A stretch of DNA of 64,000 nucleotides from Klebsiella quasipneumoniae subsp. quasipneumoniae (lineage in GTDB: Bacteria > Pseudomonadota > Gammaproteobacteria > Enterobacterales > Enterobacteriaceae). Each line of letters opens with the position of its first letter. Within the stretch, counting starts at the first letter, position 1. Below the pieces are notes generated by a model that saw only the letters and a list, made by a program, of their open reading frames with translations, was not told the DNA's origin and ran no database searches. A program made the position numbers and the translations under genes. Positions 19,798 through 29,566 of this stretch are shown piece after piece. Location of the stretch: contig NZ_CP084876.1 of the NCBI RefSeq assembly GCF_020525925.1, forward strand, positions 1,054,001 to 1,118,000, read 5' to 3'.

Positions 19798-22359
19798 CTA
19801 CACCAGGCTCTTCAGGCGATAGATCCACTCCAGCGCCTGACGCGGGGTCAGGGAGTCCGGATCAAGATTCTCCAGCGCCTCAACCGCAGGCGAGGTCTCT
19901 TCCGGAGCGGCGAGCAGCGACATCTGCGTGCCGTCGACCTGGGTCGCCGCCGCGTTGGGCGAGATACTCTCCAGCTCGCGCAGTTTCTGCCGCGCGCGCT
20001 TGATCACCTCTTTCGGCACCCCGGCCAGCGCGGCGACCGCCAGGCCGTAGCTCTTGCTGGCCGCGCCATCCTGCACGCTGTGCATAAAGGCGATGGTGTC
20101 GCCATGCTCCAGCGCGTCGAGATGGACGTTGGCGACGCCTTCCATTTTCTCCGGCAGCTGAGTGAGCTCGAAGTAGTGGGTGGCGAACAGCGTCAGCGCC
20201 TTGATTTTGTTGGCCAGATTTTCCGCACAGGCCCATGCCAGCGACAGACCGTCGTAGGTGGACGTGCCGCGGCCAATCTCATCCATCAGCACCAGGCTGT
20301 GTTCGGTGGCGTTGTGCAGGATATTGGCGGTTTCAGTCATCTCCACCATAAAGGTCGAGCGGCCGCTGGCCAGGTCATCCGCCGCGCCGACGCGGGTAAA
20401 GATGCGATCGATGGGGCCTATCTCCACCTTCTGCGCCGGGACGTAGCTGCCGATATAGGCCAGCAGCGCAATCAGCGCGGTCTGGCGCATATAGGTACTT
20501 TTACCGCCCATGTTCGGCCCGGTGATGATCAGCATCCGCCGCTGCGGCGCCAGCTGCAGCGGGTTGGCGATAAACGGCTCTTTCAGCACCTGCTCGACCA
20601 CCGGATGGCGGCCTTCGCTGATGCGAATGCCCGGCTTATCGCTAAAGGTCGGGCAGCAGTAGTTGAGGGTTTCCGCGCGTTCCGCCAGGTTGACCAGCAC
20701 GTCCAGCTCGGCCAGCGCGCTGGCGCTCGCCTGCAGGTCGGCAAGGTGCGGCAGCAGCAGGTCGAACAGTTCGTCATAAAGCTGCTTTTCCAGCGCCAGC
20801 GCTTTGCCCTTGGAGGTCAGCACCTTATCTTCGTATTCCTTCAGCTCAGGAATAATATAGCGTTCGGCGTTTTTCAGCGTCTGGCGACGCACGTAGTGGA
20901 TCGGCGCGAGGTGGCTCTGGCCGCGGCTGATCTGGATGTAGTAGCCGTGGACGGCGTTGTAGCCGACCTTCAGGGTGTCGAGGCCCAGCCGCTCGCGCTC
21001 GCGGATCTCCAGCTTATCGAGATAATCGGTGGCGCCATCGGCCAGCGCCCGCCACTCGTCCAGCTCTTCGCTGTAGCCTGGAGCGATGACCCCGCCGTCG
21101 CGGACCAGCACCGGCGGGGCGTCGATCACCGCGCGCTCCAGCAGTTCGCGCAGTTCACTAAACTCGCCCATTTTTTCGCGCAATTTTTGCACAGGCTGAC
21201 TGTCAACGTCAGCCAGCTGCTCGCGCAGCAGGGGCAACTGCTGCAGGGCATGACGCATGCGGGCTAAATCGCGTGGACGGGCGGTACGCAGCGCCAGACG
21301 CGCCAGAATACGTTCCAAATCACCAACCTGGCGCAGCACCGGCTGCAGCTCGGTATAGCGCTCCTGCAGCGCGCCGATGGTCTGCTGGCGCTCCACCAGC
21401 ACGGCGGTATCGCGGACCGGCATATGCAGCCAGCGCTTGAGCATCCGGCTGCCCATCGGCGTCACCGTACAGTCGAGTACCGAGGCCAGAGTGTTATCGG
21501 TGCCGCCGGCGAGATTCTGGGTGATCTCGAGGTTACGGCGGGTGGCGGCATCCATAATGATGCTGTCCTGCTGGCGCTCCATGGTGATGGAGCGAATATG
21601 CGGCAGCGAGGTGCGCTGGGTGTCTTTGACATACTGCAGCAGGCAGCCGGCGGCGCACAGGCCGCGGGGGGCGTTTTCCACGCCGAAGCCGACCAGATCG
21701 CGGGTGCCGAACTGCAGGTTAAGCTGCTGGCGCGCGGTGTCGATTTCAAATTCCCACAGCGGGCGACGGCGCAGACCGCGGCGGCCTTCGATCAGCGACG
21801 ATTCGGCAAAATCTTCCGCGTACAGCAGCTCCGCCGGATTAGTACGCTGCAGCTCTGCCGCCATGGTTTCGCGGTCGGCCGGTTCGCTCAGGCGGAAGCG
21901 GCCGGAGCTGATGTCCAGCGTCGCGTAGCCAAAGCCTTTGCTGTCCTGCCAGATGGCGGCCAGCAGGTTGTCCTGACGCTCCTGCAGCAGCGCTTCATCG
22001 CTGATGGTGCCCGGCGTGACGATACGCACCACTTTACGCTCGACCGGCCCTTTGGTGGTGGCCGGGTCGCCTATCTGCTCGCAAATAGCTACCGACTCGC
22101 CCTGATTAACCAGTTTCGCAAGATAGTTTTCCACCGCGTGGTGGGGGATGCCGGCCATGGGAATGGGTTCGCCCGCGGAGGCGCCGCGTTTGGTCAGCGA
22201 GATATCGAGCAGCTGCGACGCGCGTTTCGCATCGTCATAAAACAGCTCGTAAAAATCCCCCATCCGGTAAAACAGCAGAATGTCAGGATGTTGCGCCTTC
22301 AGCTTGAGATACTGCTGCATCATCGGCGTGTGGGCGTCGAGATTGTCAATTGTGCTCAT
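19798..22359 (-). CDS. mutS: DNA mismatch repair protein MutS
   Basis: An intact 853-residue mismatch-recognition ATPase. The Phe-X-Glu mismatch wedge region is in the N-terminal domain ([19 protein letters not shown]). Walker A is GPNMGGKST (about residues 614-622) and Walker B is in [13 protein letters not shown]. Length equals the E. coli protein. It is no longer next to ygbA as in E. coli because the hmu cluster intervenes. Confidence 0.98.
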   Translation of the reverse strand: MSTIDNLDAHTPMMQQYLKLKAQHPDILLFYRMGDFYELFYDDAKRASQLLDISLTKRGASAGEPIPMAGIPHHAVENYLAKLVNQGESVAICEQIGDPATTKGPVERKVVRIVTPGTISDEALLQERQDNLLAAIWQDSKGFGYATLDISSGRFRLSEPADRETMAAELQRTNPAELLYAEDFAESSLIEGRRGLRRRPLWEFEIDTARQQLNLQFGTRDLVGFGVENAPRGLCAAGCLLQYVKDTQRTSLPHIRSITMERQQDSIIMDAATRRNLEITQNLAGGTDNTLASVLDCTVTPMGSRMLKRWLHMPVRDTAVLVERQQTIGALQERYTELQPVLRQVGDLERILARLALRTARPRDLARMRHALQQLPLLREQLADVDSQPVQKLREKMGEFSELRELLERAVIDAPPVLVRDGGVIAPGYSEELDEWRALADGATDYLDKLEIRERERLGLDTLKVGYNAVHGYYIQISRGQSHLAPIHYVRRQTLKNAERYIIPELKEYEDKVLTSKGKALALEKQLYDELFDLLLPHLADLQASASALAELDVLVNLAERAETLNYCCPTFSDKPGIRISEGRHPVVEQVLKEPFIANPLQLAPQRRMLIITGPNMGGKSTYMRQTALIALLAYIGSYVPAQKVEIGPIDRIFTRVGAADDLASGRSTFMVEMTETANILHNATEHSLVLMDEIGRGTSTYDGLSLAWACAENLANKIKALTLFATHYFELTQLPEKMEGVANVHLDALEHGDTIAFMHSVQDGAASKSYGLAVAALAGVPKEVIKRARQKLRELESISPNAAATQVDGTQMSLLAAPEETSPAVEALENLDPDSLTPRQALEWIYRLKSLV

Positions 22360-22472
22360 GGGGTGTTATCCAGATCCCTGATTTGAAATGGCTGCGATTT
22401 TGTTGTTTTCGTCGTTATCACATGGATGAGACATGATAACGGAGATGGGCAGGCGAGGGAAACTGACGAACG

Positions 22473-22508
22473 CGCGCGGCGCGATCCGGATTCCAGTTGC
22501 GCCGCGCG
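22473..22508 (-). terminator. GC-rich inverted repeat after hmuV
   Basis: A perfect 10-bp inverted repeat (cgcgcggcgc / gcgccgcgcg, 16-nt loop) directly after the hmuV stop on the minus strand. There is no T tract, so it may stabilise the mRNA end rather than terminate. The rest of the 153-bp gap to mutS should hold the mutS promoter, which I could not place. Confidence 0.45.
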
Positions 22509-22512
22509 GGGG

Positions 22513-23292
22513 TTACGGCGCCAGATAGACCTGGGGGGCCGCGTTGTCTGGATGCTGGCCGAGGCGGACATCCGCCCCGTACCAGCGATGGATAACCGAC
22601 TGCTGGATCACCTCCTGCGGCGTCCCCTGGGCGACCAGGCGGCCCTGGTGTAGCAGCAGGATGCGGTCGGCCCACAGGGCGGCGAGGTTAAGGTCATGCA
22701 GCACCACGCACACGTGCAGTTGCCCGCCGGCGATGAGCCGTTTGAGCAAGCGCAGCAGATGCTGTTGATAGTAAAGGTCCAGCGCCGAGGTGGGCTCATC
22801 GAGAAACAGCCAGCCCTGCGGCGCGCCGTCGCGCCACAGCTGCGCCAGACAGCGGGCGAGCTGCACCCGCTGCTGCTCGCCGCCGGAAAGGGCGGGATAG
22901 CGGCGGCCGGCAAGGTCATCGCAGCCGGTGACGGCCATTACCGCCGCCAGCTCCGCCGGGTCCGCGGTCGGGCCCCACGGCGAGCGCCCCATGGCGATGA
23001 CCGTTTCCACCGTCCAGTCGGCCTGCAGGGCCGTACGCTGTAGCATGACCGCCCGCCGGCGCGCCAGCGCCTCGGGTGACCACGCCTCCAGCGGCGTGCC
23101 CGCCAGACGGCGGGTACCGCTATCCGGGGTCAGGTACCCGGTCAGCAGCCGCAGCAGGGTGGATTTGCCCGCGCCGTTCGGCCCGATAAGCGCCGTCATC
23201 TCGCCGCCGCGCAGCGCGACGGAGATGTTGTCGATAATCTGCCGCTGGCCGAGGCGAAGCGCCAGCCCCTGCGCGCAATATTCATTAGCCAT
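22513..23292 (-). CDS. hmuV: Hemin ABC transporter ATP-binding protein
   Basis: A 259-residue ATPase of the heme importer HmuTUV. Walker A is GPNGAGKS (residues 37-44), the signature is LSGGEQQRVQLARCLAQL, and Walker B is WLFLDEPTSALD. It overlaps hmuU by 8 bp and is last in the hmuRSTUV order. Confidence 0.95.
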   Translation of the reverse strand: MANEYCAQGLALRLGQRQIIDNISVALRGGEMTALIGPNGAGKSTLLRLLTGYLTPDSGTRRLAGTPLEAWSPEALARRRAVMLQRTALQADWTVETVIAMGRSPWGPTADPAELAAVMAVTGCDDLAGRRYPALSGGEQQRVQLARCLAQLWRDGAPQGWLFLDEPTSALDLYYQQHLLRLLKRLIAGGQLHVCVVLHDLNLAALWADRILLLHQGRLVAQGTPQEVIQQSVIHRWYGADVRLGQHPDNAAPQVYLAP

Positions 23293-24280
23293 GTTTGGGG
23301 TTCTCCCGACGAAAGACCAGCCACAGAAACCAGGGGGCGCCCAGCAGGCTGGTGAGCAGACCGACCGGCATCTCCGCCGGCGCCGCCACGGTGCGGGCCA
23401 GGGTGTCGGCCAGCAGAAGCAGGATCGCGCCGGCCAGCAGCGAGCCGGGGATCAGCCCGCGATGGTCCGGCCCCAGCCACAGGCGCATCAGGTGCGGCAC
23501 CACCAGGCCAATAAAGCCGATGACGCCGCTGATGGCCACCGCCGCGGCCACCAGCACCGCGCTGCACAGCAGCAGCCAGCGCTGCAGCGCCCGCACGTTG
23601 ACCCCAAGATAGTGCGCTTCTTCATCGCCGAGCTGCAGCAAATTCAGGCGGGAGGCCATCCACCACACCGCCAGCGCCGCCGGGATGATCAGGGTCGCAG
23701 CCACCAACAGGGTCGGCCACTCGGCCTGGCCCAGACTGCCCATGCCCCACAGCGACAGCTGTCGCAGCTGGGCGTCGTTACTCAGCCAGGCCAGCACGCC
23801 GACCAGCGCCCCGCACAGCGCGTTGATGGCGATCCCCACCAGCAGCAGGCGCGACAGCGACCCCTCCTCCGCCCGGCTGAGGATAAAAATCACCACCATC
23901 ACCGCCAGGCTGCCGATAAACGCCGCCAGCATCGGCATATACAGAGCGATCAGCCCCGTTGCGGAGAGCGGGAGCACCAGCCAGCTGGCCACCGCCAGCG
24001 CGGCGCCGCTGCTGATGCCCAGCAGGCCCGGGTCGGCAAGCGGGTTGCGAAACAACCCCTGCATCACGCAGCCGGAGAGGGCCAGCGCCGCGCCTACCAG
24101 CAGGGCCAGCAGCACCCGCGGCAGACGGATGGTCAGCCAGATGTGGCGCAGCATCTCATCCCCGGCGGGCAGCAGGCTGGCCAGCGGCAAACGCATCGCG
24201 CCAAGGGTGGTGGCGAACAGCGTCAGCAGGACCAGCAGCAGCGTCATCAACAGCAAACGGCGGGCGAGGGTAGGGCGCAT
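23285..24280 (-). CDS. hmuU: Hemin ABC transporter permease
   Basis: A 331-residue FecCD/BtuC-type permease with about ten hydrophobic helices. Conserved family stretches include GAALALSGCVMQGLFRNPLADPGLLG and GFIGLVVPHLMRL. Start and stop overlap its neighbours (ATGA with hmuT), consistent with one operon. Confidence 0.95.
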   Translation of the reverse strand: MRPTLARRLLLMTLLLVLLTLFATTLGAMRLPLASLLPAGDEMLRHIWLTIRLPRVLLALLVGAALALSGCVMQGLFRNPLADPGLLGISSGAALAVASWLVLPLSATGLIALYMPMLAAFIGSLAVMVVIFILSRAEEGSLSRLLLVGIAINALCGALVGVLAWLSNDAQLRQLSLWGMGSLGQAEWPTLLVAATLIIPAALAVWWMASRLNLLQLGDEEAHYLGVNVRALQRWLLLCSAVLVAAAVAISGVIGFIGLVVPHLMRLWLGPDHRGLIPGSLLAGAILLLLADTLARTVAAPAEMPVGLLTSLLGAPWFLWLVFRRENPKHG

Positions 24281-25098
24281 CAGGGCAGATGCTCCGCTTT
24301 TTCACGCAGCGCGATAATCGCCTGCGGGGTGCGCGGCCCAAAGCCGAGCAGGGCCATATCGTCGATCGTCAGCAGCTGCTTATGACGCCCCGCCGGGGTC
24401 TGTGCCAGGCCGGGCAGTTTCCACAGCCCGGCTTCGCCGCCCATCCCTTTGAGACCATCGGCGGAGATCACCACCAGATCCGCCTGGCTGGCGGCCACCC
24501 CCTCCTGCGACATCGCCCGATAGTGGTCGAAGCCCTGCATCGCGTTCTGCAGCCCGGCGGCGTGAATGGCGCCATCGGCCGCGGTGCGTTGCCCGGCCAC
24601 CAGGGTATTCATTCCGCCGTGGCTGAGAATAAACAGCACCCGCCTGGCAATCGGCTGCGTTGGAATGGCGGCGATCTGTTGCTGAAGCTGCTGGCGCAGC
24701 GCGTCGCCTGCCGGGGTTTTGCCTAACGCTTCGGCAATGACGGCCACTTTGTTATCAATCGCGGCCAGGCTTTCGCCGCCCGGCACGTTTACCACCTTCA
24801 CGCCGCTCGCCTGCACCTTGTGTAAAACCAGCGAGGGCTGCGCCTGGGCGCTCGCTAGCACCAGCTGCGGACGTAATGCGAGGATCCCCTCGGCGTTCAA
24901 CTGCCGCAGGTAGCCGACATCCGGCAGCTTTTGCGCCGCCGGGGGCCAGCTGCTGGTGCTGTCCCGGGCGACCAGGCTCTGTTGCGCGCCAAGGGCATAG
25001 ACGATCTCAGTGACATCGCCGCCGAGGGTGACGAGCCGCTCCACGGCGGCGTGGCTCAGCAACGGGAAGGCGATGAGAAGCAGTAACCAGCGCATCAT
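24280..25098 (-). CDS. hmuT: Periplasmic hemin-binding protein
   Basis: A 272-residue class III periplasmic binding protein delivering heme to HmuUV. It has a signal peptide (MMRWLLLLIAFPLLSHA) and then VERLVTLGGDVTEIVYALG, typical of the family. Two adjacent ATG codons (25098 and 25095) overlap the hmuS stop; either could start. A longer frame upstream lies inside hmuS and lacks family similarity. Confidence 0.94.
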   Translation of the reverse strand: MMRWLLLLIAFPLLSHAAVERLVTLGGDVTEIVYALGAQQSLVARDSTSSWPPAAQKLPDVGYLRQLNAEGILALRPQLVLASAQAQPSLVLHKVQASGVKVVNVPGGESLAAIDNKVAVIAEALGKTPAGDALRQQLQQQIAAIPTQPIARRVLFILSHGGMNTLVAGQRTAADGAIHAAGLQNAMQGFDHYRAMSQEGVAASQADLVVISADGLKGMGGEAGLWKLPGLAQTPAGRHKQLLTIDDMALLGFGPRTPQAIIALREKAEHLP

Positions 25099-26126
25099 GC
25101 GGGCAGTCCTTCGCGGGTCAGACGATCCACCTGCTGGCGCCATTGCGCCTGCTCGGGGTGGCCCTCGCTGCGCTGGCCATAGAGCTGGGCGATCTGGGTG
25201 CCGTCTTTGGCGAACAGCTCGACGCTGGTGACGTGTCCGTCTGAGGTCGGCTTGCGGGTCACCCACACTTCATCGAGGCTCTCTTCACGCAGATGCAGGG
25301 TAAAGGTGGGATTGAAGATATTCAGCCAGCCGCGCATCGGCGCCAGCTTTTCCAGGGCGCCGGTGAAGATCTGCACGCAGCCGCGATTGCCGACGAAAAT
25401 CATGATTTCATTGCCCTCCTGGCGCACCGTCTCCAGTAACGCTGGCAGCGCATGGCGATCAACGCGGCAGGCGAGGTCGTCGCTCACCAGGCGGAAGGCC
25501 TGCTGGCGGGAAAGCTGATATTTACGCAGCAGACCGAAGAACTGGTGTACGTCGGTCATCGCGCGCCAGTCGTTCTCCAGGGCGGCGCCGTCGGCGCTCT
25601 CGGCATATTTCACCGGCTCCAGCGGGCGCAGGGCCAGCGGCGCCGGGGCCGCCACCCGATGTTCTGCGATCAGGGTGTCCCAGGCCGCCATGTCGGTCTG
25701 CGTGGTCGCATAGACTTTCAGCAGGGCGTCGCCGTGGTGGTCGAAAAACTGAATGCTCTGGCGACCGTTATCGTTCAGATGGAAGGCGCTGGCCCACTGG
25801 CTGAGGAACAGACGCAGGTCGAGCGCGCGCGGGTTGAGCACCAGCCCGGCGTGGCCGCTGAGGTGCTGGTGCGTGAACTGGCCGACCTGCTCATGGACGG
25901 CATACTCGTTGCGACAGATGCATTTGGTTTCACCGACGCGCTCCAGGGCGGCAATCAGCGCCCGGGCGTCATCGATCAGGCGCACGGCATCGTGACCGAG
26001 GCGGGCGGCGGTCAGCTCGGCTTCGCTGATCCCCATTTCCGCAGCGATATCGCGGGCATATTTCGCGGTGCTGGACGCTTTGGTGGCCTGGTAGCGCTGC
26101 CACAGATCGGGGTGGGCATTGGGCAT
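25095..26126 (-). CDS. hmuS: Hemin transport / heme-degrading protein HmuS
   Basis: About 343 residues, cytoplasmic, of the HemS/HmuS/ChuS family (two tandem repeats) that binds imported heme and in studied members opens the porphyrin ring or delivers it. Repeats start at KYARDIAAEMGISEAEL and again in the C-terminal half. I chose the ATG at 26126 because AAGGA lies seven bases upstream; ATGs at 26132 and 26150 are in frame. The stop overlaps hmuT. Confidence 0.92.
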   Translation of the reverse strand: MPNAHPDLWQRYQATKASSTAKYARDIAAEMGISEAELTAARLGHDAVRLIDDARALIAALERVGETKCICRNEYAVHEQVGQFTHQHLSGHAGLVLNPRALDLRLFLSQWASAFHLNDNGRQSIQFFDHHGDALLKVYATTQTDMAAWDTLIAEHRVAAPAPLALRPLEPVKYAESADGAALENDWRAMTDVHQFFGLLRKYQLSRQQAFRLVSDDLACRVDRHALPALLETVRQEGNEIMIFVGNRGCVQIFTGALEKLAPMRGWLNIFNPTFTLHLREESLDEVWVTRKPTSDGHVTSVELFAKDGTQIAQLYGQRSEGHPEQAQWRQQVDRLTREGLPA

Positions 26127-26197
26127 AATCATATCCTTCTCAATGTTCAATATCCCCGGCCGGCGGGCCGGGGGCAGGTGAGTTGTTATTCGGGCAA

Positions 26198-28561
26198 TCA
26201 GAAGTCGACGTTGACCCCAAGCTGCCAGGTGCGGCCCGGCATGACCGCCAGCGCTTTATCATTGGCGTCCTGGCTGGTGCCGGTCTCGATATTGCGGCTG
26301 CTCAGGTAATCCCAGTATTTACGATCGGTGAGGTTGTAGACCCCGCCATTGAGGCGCACGTTTTTCGCTACCTGCCAGTACGCGGTCCAGTCCAGCATGC
26401 CGTAGCCCGGCACGCGCATATAGTCGCTGCTGGCATCGGCGATGGCGGAACCGCTGTTGCTGTAGCTTTCGCGGTTGGTGGCGGTCGCCTGTTTCCCCTT
26501 GACGAAGGTCGCCGTCAGGGCGGTGCCGTAGCGTTTCGCCGGATCGTCCCACGCCACGCCGACGATAGCTTTCATCGGCGCTACGCTGTCGAGGTCGACG
26601 TATTTATCGCCGCTGTAGCTGGATTTCGATTTCCCTTCGCTATAGCCGAGGGCGAGGGTGGCGCTCAGGCCGTCCACCTGCTCATACCAGGTGCCAAAGT
26701 TAAATTTAGTGCTGATTTCACCGCCGTAGATATAGGCTTTATCGCGGTTTTCCGCCTGATAAATGGTGTAGATATTCGACGGCACGTTAGTGAACTGGCC
26801 CGGATTATTCGCCCGGGTATAGCGGGTATAGGCGATAAAGTTCTTATAGCTGTTGTAGAACAGCGCTGTGCGCAGGGTGATGCCTTCGGTAACTTCCCCC
26901 TTCAGCCCCCACTCGAGATTATCGCTGGTTTCCGTCTTCAGATCGGTATTGCCGATCAGGGCATACTGCTGGCTGCCGGCGTAGCTGGAGCCAAGGTTCC
27001 AGGATCCATACAGCTGACTGGCGTTGGGGAACTGCGCGCCGCGCTGGTACTGCAGGTAGGTCATCAGGCGCGGGGTGAGGTCGTACTGGAAAGTCAACGA
27101 CGGCAGAACCTGGGTATCGCTGTTTTTACCGTACAGATTCGCCACCGACGATTCGGTCAGCGCGCTGCTGTTGGCGGCAAGGTCGGACAGATTTTCCGGC
27201 TTCGTCGATTGATGCACCACGCGCACGCCGGGAATAATGGCGAAGTTGTGGCTATCAAGGTCGAAGTTGATCTTATCCTGGACAAAGCCGCCGAGAGTGT
27301 AGCTGCGGCTGTCCGCCTCCGGCTGCATGATCTCGCTGTAAACGCTGGGGATCGGCGACTGGCTGAACGGCCGCTGGGTTTTGCTGGTGCTGGCGTTGAA
27401 ACCGGCGCTCAGATCGTAGCGGCCCAGGGTTTTCGCCAGCGCGGTCTGCAGGCCCCAGGTGTCGGTGTCGTAGTTGGAGTTCACCGTCTGCATTCTGCGG
27501 GTGACGCTGTCCGGCATATACGTCCAGTCATGGGCTTCGGTATGCTGGTAGTAGATTTTCGTGGAGACGCTGTCGAGGTAGTCATTCATCGGCGTCCAGT
27601 CATCCTTCAGGCTCAGGCCCCAGCGTCGGGTCTGGCTGGTCTGGTTGGCGGTGCCGATGGTGCTGTTACCGCTGGAATCCCAGGTATCGTAGTGGGTGTG
27701 GTTGGTTTTGTGGTAATAGTCGAAGGTGCTGGTTAGCTTGTGCTCGTCGTTGGGCTGCCAGATCCCGGAGGCCAGAAAGGCATCGGAGTGCCAGTTCGCC
27801 GGGTAGGCGTCGACGGTGTCGCTGTTATTTTCGGTTTCCTGGCCGTCGCGGCGGCTGTAGACCAAAATGCCGCGCAGGAACTCATCGCCGCCGGCGACGG
27901 TCACCCCGTTGTGCCAGCTGCGATCCGCGGAGTCGTAGCCGCTGCGATAGCCGAAGGCGCTGGTTTTGCCCGGGCGCAGGTAATCATCCGCCGATTTCGG
28001 GCGGAAGGAGACATTCCCTCCGATGGCGCTGTTGGCCGTTTCCGTCGAGGTGGCGCCGGACTGGATATCCACGCTGCCGTACATATACGGGTCGATATAA
28101 TCGCGGCCGATGCCGAAGGTATTGAGCCCCGAGCGGCCGACGTAGCCGCGGCCGGTGGCGTTGGGCTGGGCGATACCGTCCACGTCGATACCGACGCGGT
28201 TGCTCTCCATGCCGCGAATGTTGTAGCCGGTGTAGCCCCCGCGGTCGAAGCCGCTTTTGCCGTTGCCAGAGCCGCCGCTGGCCCCGGTGGCGCTGATGAG
28301 CGGTTCATAGCGCATGATCGAGCCGAAATCGTTAGCGCCTTTGTCCTCCAGCTCCCGGGCGCTGATGCTGTGCTCGTTACCGGCTTTTTGCGCCGGCGCG
28401 GGAGCGGTGACGGTCATTTGTTCCGAGGTGTCATCCACCGCCTCGCCGCCGATGGCGGAAGTGCCTGCTGCGACGGCAGAAGTTTGATAAATTGCTGCAA
28501 GCAAAGAGGTCACCAGCAGGCGTTTTTTACACCCTGCTGCTGACGGAGTCGATTTGTACAT
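26198..28561 (-). CDS. hmuR: TonB-dependent heme/hemoglobin outer-membrane receptor
   Basis: A 787-residue beta-barrel receptor. A signal peptide ends near TSAVAAG; a plug domain follows (YNIRGMESNRVGIDVDGIAQP), and the C-terminus ends in aromatic GVNVDF. The QRGAQFPNASQLYG and GNTDLKTETSDNLEWG stretches correspond to the FRAP/NPNL region of heme receptors. It is about 100 residues longer than Yersinia HmuR, so the exact ligand (heme, hemoglobin or other hemoprotein) is open. ATG at 28561 chosen; GTG at 28570 is in frame. The 71-bp gap to hmuS has a short GC-rich hairpin. Confidence 0.88.
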   Translation of the reverse strand: MYKSTPSAAGCKKRLLVTSLLAAIYQTSAVAAGTSAIGGEAVDDTSEQMTVTAPAPAQKAGNEHSISARELEDKGANDFGSIMRYEPLISATGASGGSGNGKSGFDRGGYTGYNIRGMESNRVGIDVDGIAQPNATGRGYVGRSGLNTFGIGRDYIDPYMYGSVDIQSGATSTETANSAIGGNVSFRPKSADDYLRPGKTSAFGYRSGYDSADRSWHNGVTVAGGDEFLRGILVYSRRDGQETENNSDTVDAYPANWHSDAFLASGIWQPNDEHKLTSTFDYYHKTNHTHYDTWDSSGNSTIGTANQTSQTRRWGLSLKDDWTPMNDYLDSVSTKIYYQHTEAHDWTYMPDSVTRRMQTVNSNYDTDTWGLQTALAKTLGRYDLSAGFNASTSKTQRPFSQSPIPSVYSEIMQPEADSRSYTLGGFVQDKINFDLDSHNFAIIPGVRVVHQSTKPENLSDLAANSSALTESSVANLYGKNSDTQVLPSLTFQYDLTPRLMTYLQYQRGAQFPNASQLYGSWNLGSSYAGSQQYALIGNTDLKTETSDNLEWGLKGEVTEGITLRTALFYNSYKNFIAYTRYTRANNPGQFTNVPSNIYTIYQAENRDKAYIYGGEISTKFNFGTWYEQVDGLSATLALGYSEGKSKSSYSGDKYVDLDSVAPMKAIVGVAWDDPAKRYGTALTATFVKGKQATATNRESYSNSGSAIADASSDYMRVPGYGMLDWTAYWQVAKNVRLNGGVYNLTDRKYWDYLSSRNIETGTSQDANDKALAVMPGRTWQLGVNVDF

Positions 28562-28675
28562 AGTCGCCACGCCTTGATCGTTATTAGTATCGGCTCACGC
28601 GTTACTTCCAGAGTTGCAGGTTGCTCCGTCTTTTCCGTTGCGGATAGGGTCTTACTCCATTTGTTGATTGCGAAT

Positions 28676-28694
28676 GGTAATGATAGGTATTATC
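28676..28694. promoter_or_regulatory. Fur box between hmuR and the SelT/W/H-like gene
   Basis: GGTAATGATAGGTATTATC matches the 19-bp Fur consensus at 15 of 19 positions by my count. It sits about 115 bp from the hmuR start and 82 bp from the divergent small gene, so one operator may serve both. Confidence 0.8.
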
Positions 28695-28776
28695 GTTTGC
28701 AACAAAATATTCATGTATTCCTCATTTAAACTGCACTTTGTTTACACTGTGCCCTTTCAGCCTGAGCGAGAAGACG

Positions 28777-29070
28777 ATGAATTCAAAAGCGGCTATCACC
28801 ATCACCTATTGTTCCCAGTGCAACTGGATGCTGCGCGCCAGCTGGATGGCGCAGGAGCTGTTACACACCTTCAGCACCGATATCGCCTCGGTGACGCTGG
28901 TGCCGGGCACCGGCGGGATCTTCACTATCGATATCGACGGCCAGCAGATCTGGGAGCGGAAGCAGGATGGCGGCTTTCCGGATGCGGCAGAGCTGAAACG
29001 CCGGGTGCGCGATGTCTGCTTTCCGGAAAAAGCATTGGGGCATGTTGATAAACCCGCTAACCCGACCTAA
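28777..29070 (+). CDS. SelT/SelW/SelH (Rdx) family CxxC protein
   Basis: A 97-residue thioredoxin-like protein. The redox motif is CSQC (Cys12, Cys15), the cysteine form of the CxxU motif of vertebrate SelW; GTGGIFTIDIDGQQIWERKQDGGFPD is the conserved second half. The ATG at 28777 follows gcgagaagac. It is divergent from hmuR across a gap with a Fur box. Function in bacteria is unknown; the context suggests redox work linked to iron or heme stress. Confidence 0.85.
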   Translation: MNSKAAITITYCSQCNWMLRASWMAQELLHTFSTDIASVTLVPGTGGIFTIDIDGQQIWERKQDGGFPDAAELKRRVRDVCFPEKALGHVDKPANPT

Positions 29071-29102
29071 TCGTTAGGAAAGCGGCTGCGTGGCCCGTTT
29101 AA

Positions 29103-29125
29103 AAGGTGTATTATTGATGCATCTT
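29103..29125 (+). promoter_or_regulatory. NsrR-type operator upstream of ygbA
   Basis: An 11-1-11 inverted repeat: left arm AAGGTGTATTA, right arm TGATGCATCTT (8 of 11 positions symmetric), matching the NsrR pattern AAGATGYATTT in both arms. It covers a -10-like TATTAT (29109-29114), so repressor binding would block transcription. In E. coli ygbA is a known NsrR target, repressed until nitric oxide is present. Confidence 0.7.
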
Positions 29126-29147
29126 TTTGTGGGGAGGGAAGTTGACG

Positions 29148-29489
29148 GTGGGCAAACGCATCGAACGTGAAAAGCAGACGATCGGTCGGATGATTGGGCT
29201 TTATCAGCGCCGCTGTCCGGATGCCCGCGACGACGGCGAGCACTATCAGGCGCTGAACGCCTACGCCGACAAGCGGCTTGATAAGTGCGTGTTTGGCGAC
29301 AATAAACCGGCCTGCAAGCAGTGTCCGGTACACTGCTATCAGCCGGCGAAGCGCGAAGAGATGAAGCAGATTATGCGCTGGGCCGGGCCACGAATGCTCT
29401 GGCGCCACCCGATCCTGACCCTTCGCCATCTGCTGGATGACAGGCGGCCGGTGCCGCCGCTGCCGGAAAAATATCGACCGAAAAAATAG
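29148..29489 (+). CDS. ygbA: Nitrous oxide-stimulated promoter family protein YgbA
   Basis: About 113 residues (PF11756-type). Cysteines in CVFGDNKPACKQCPVHCY form a likely metal-binding cluster. Start is uncertain: GTG at 29148 (ggagg ten bases upstream), TTG at 29142 or TTG at 29127 are in frame, and there is no ATG. An NsrR-type box overlaps the promoter, and in E. coli ygbA responds to NO. Located between mutS and fhlA as in E. coli, though with hmu and sit inserted on either side. Confidence 0.85.
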   Translation: MGKRIEREKQTIGRMIGLYQRRCPDARDDGEHYQALNAYADKRLDKCVFGDNKPACKQCPVHCYQPAKREEMKQIMRWAGPRMLWRHPILTLRHLLDDRRPVPPLPEKYRPKK

Positions 29490-29497
29490 CGGCCTTT

Positions 29498-29566
29498 CCC
29501 CGGCCTGGGCTGCGCGCAGCCGGGGGACAAGCGCAGCCCCGGTAAGGCGTTAGCCGCCACCGGGGA
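29498..29566. repeat. BIME overlapping the 3' end of sitD
   Basis: Two REP-like palindromes: cccggcctgggctgcgcgcagccggg and cagccccggtaaggcgttagccgccaccgggg. The second covers the last codons of sitD. Confidence 0.65.

Noticed and set aside
22928..24385. 485-codon plus-strand open frame opposite hmuVU
   Set aside because: Gln/Arg/His-rich low-complexity translation antisense to clear ABC transporter genes.
26183..28543. Two long plus-strand frames opposite hmuR
   Set aside because: They are antisense to a TonB receptor with full domain structure and lack ribosome sites.
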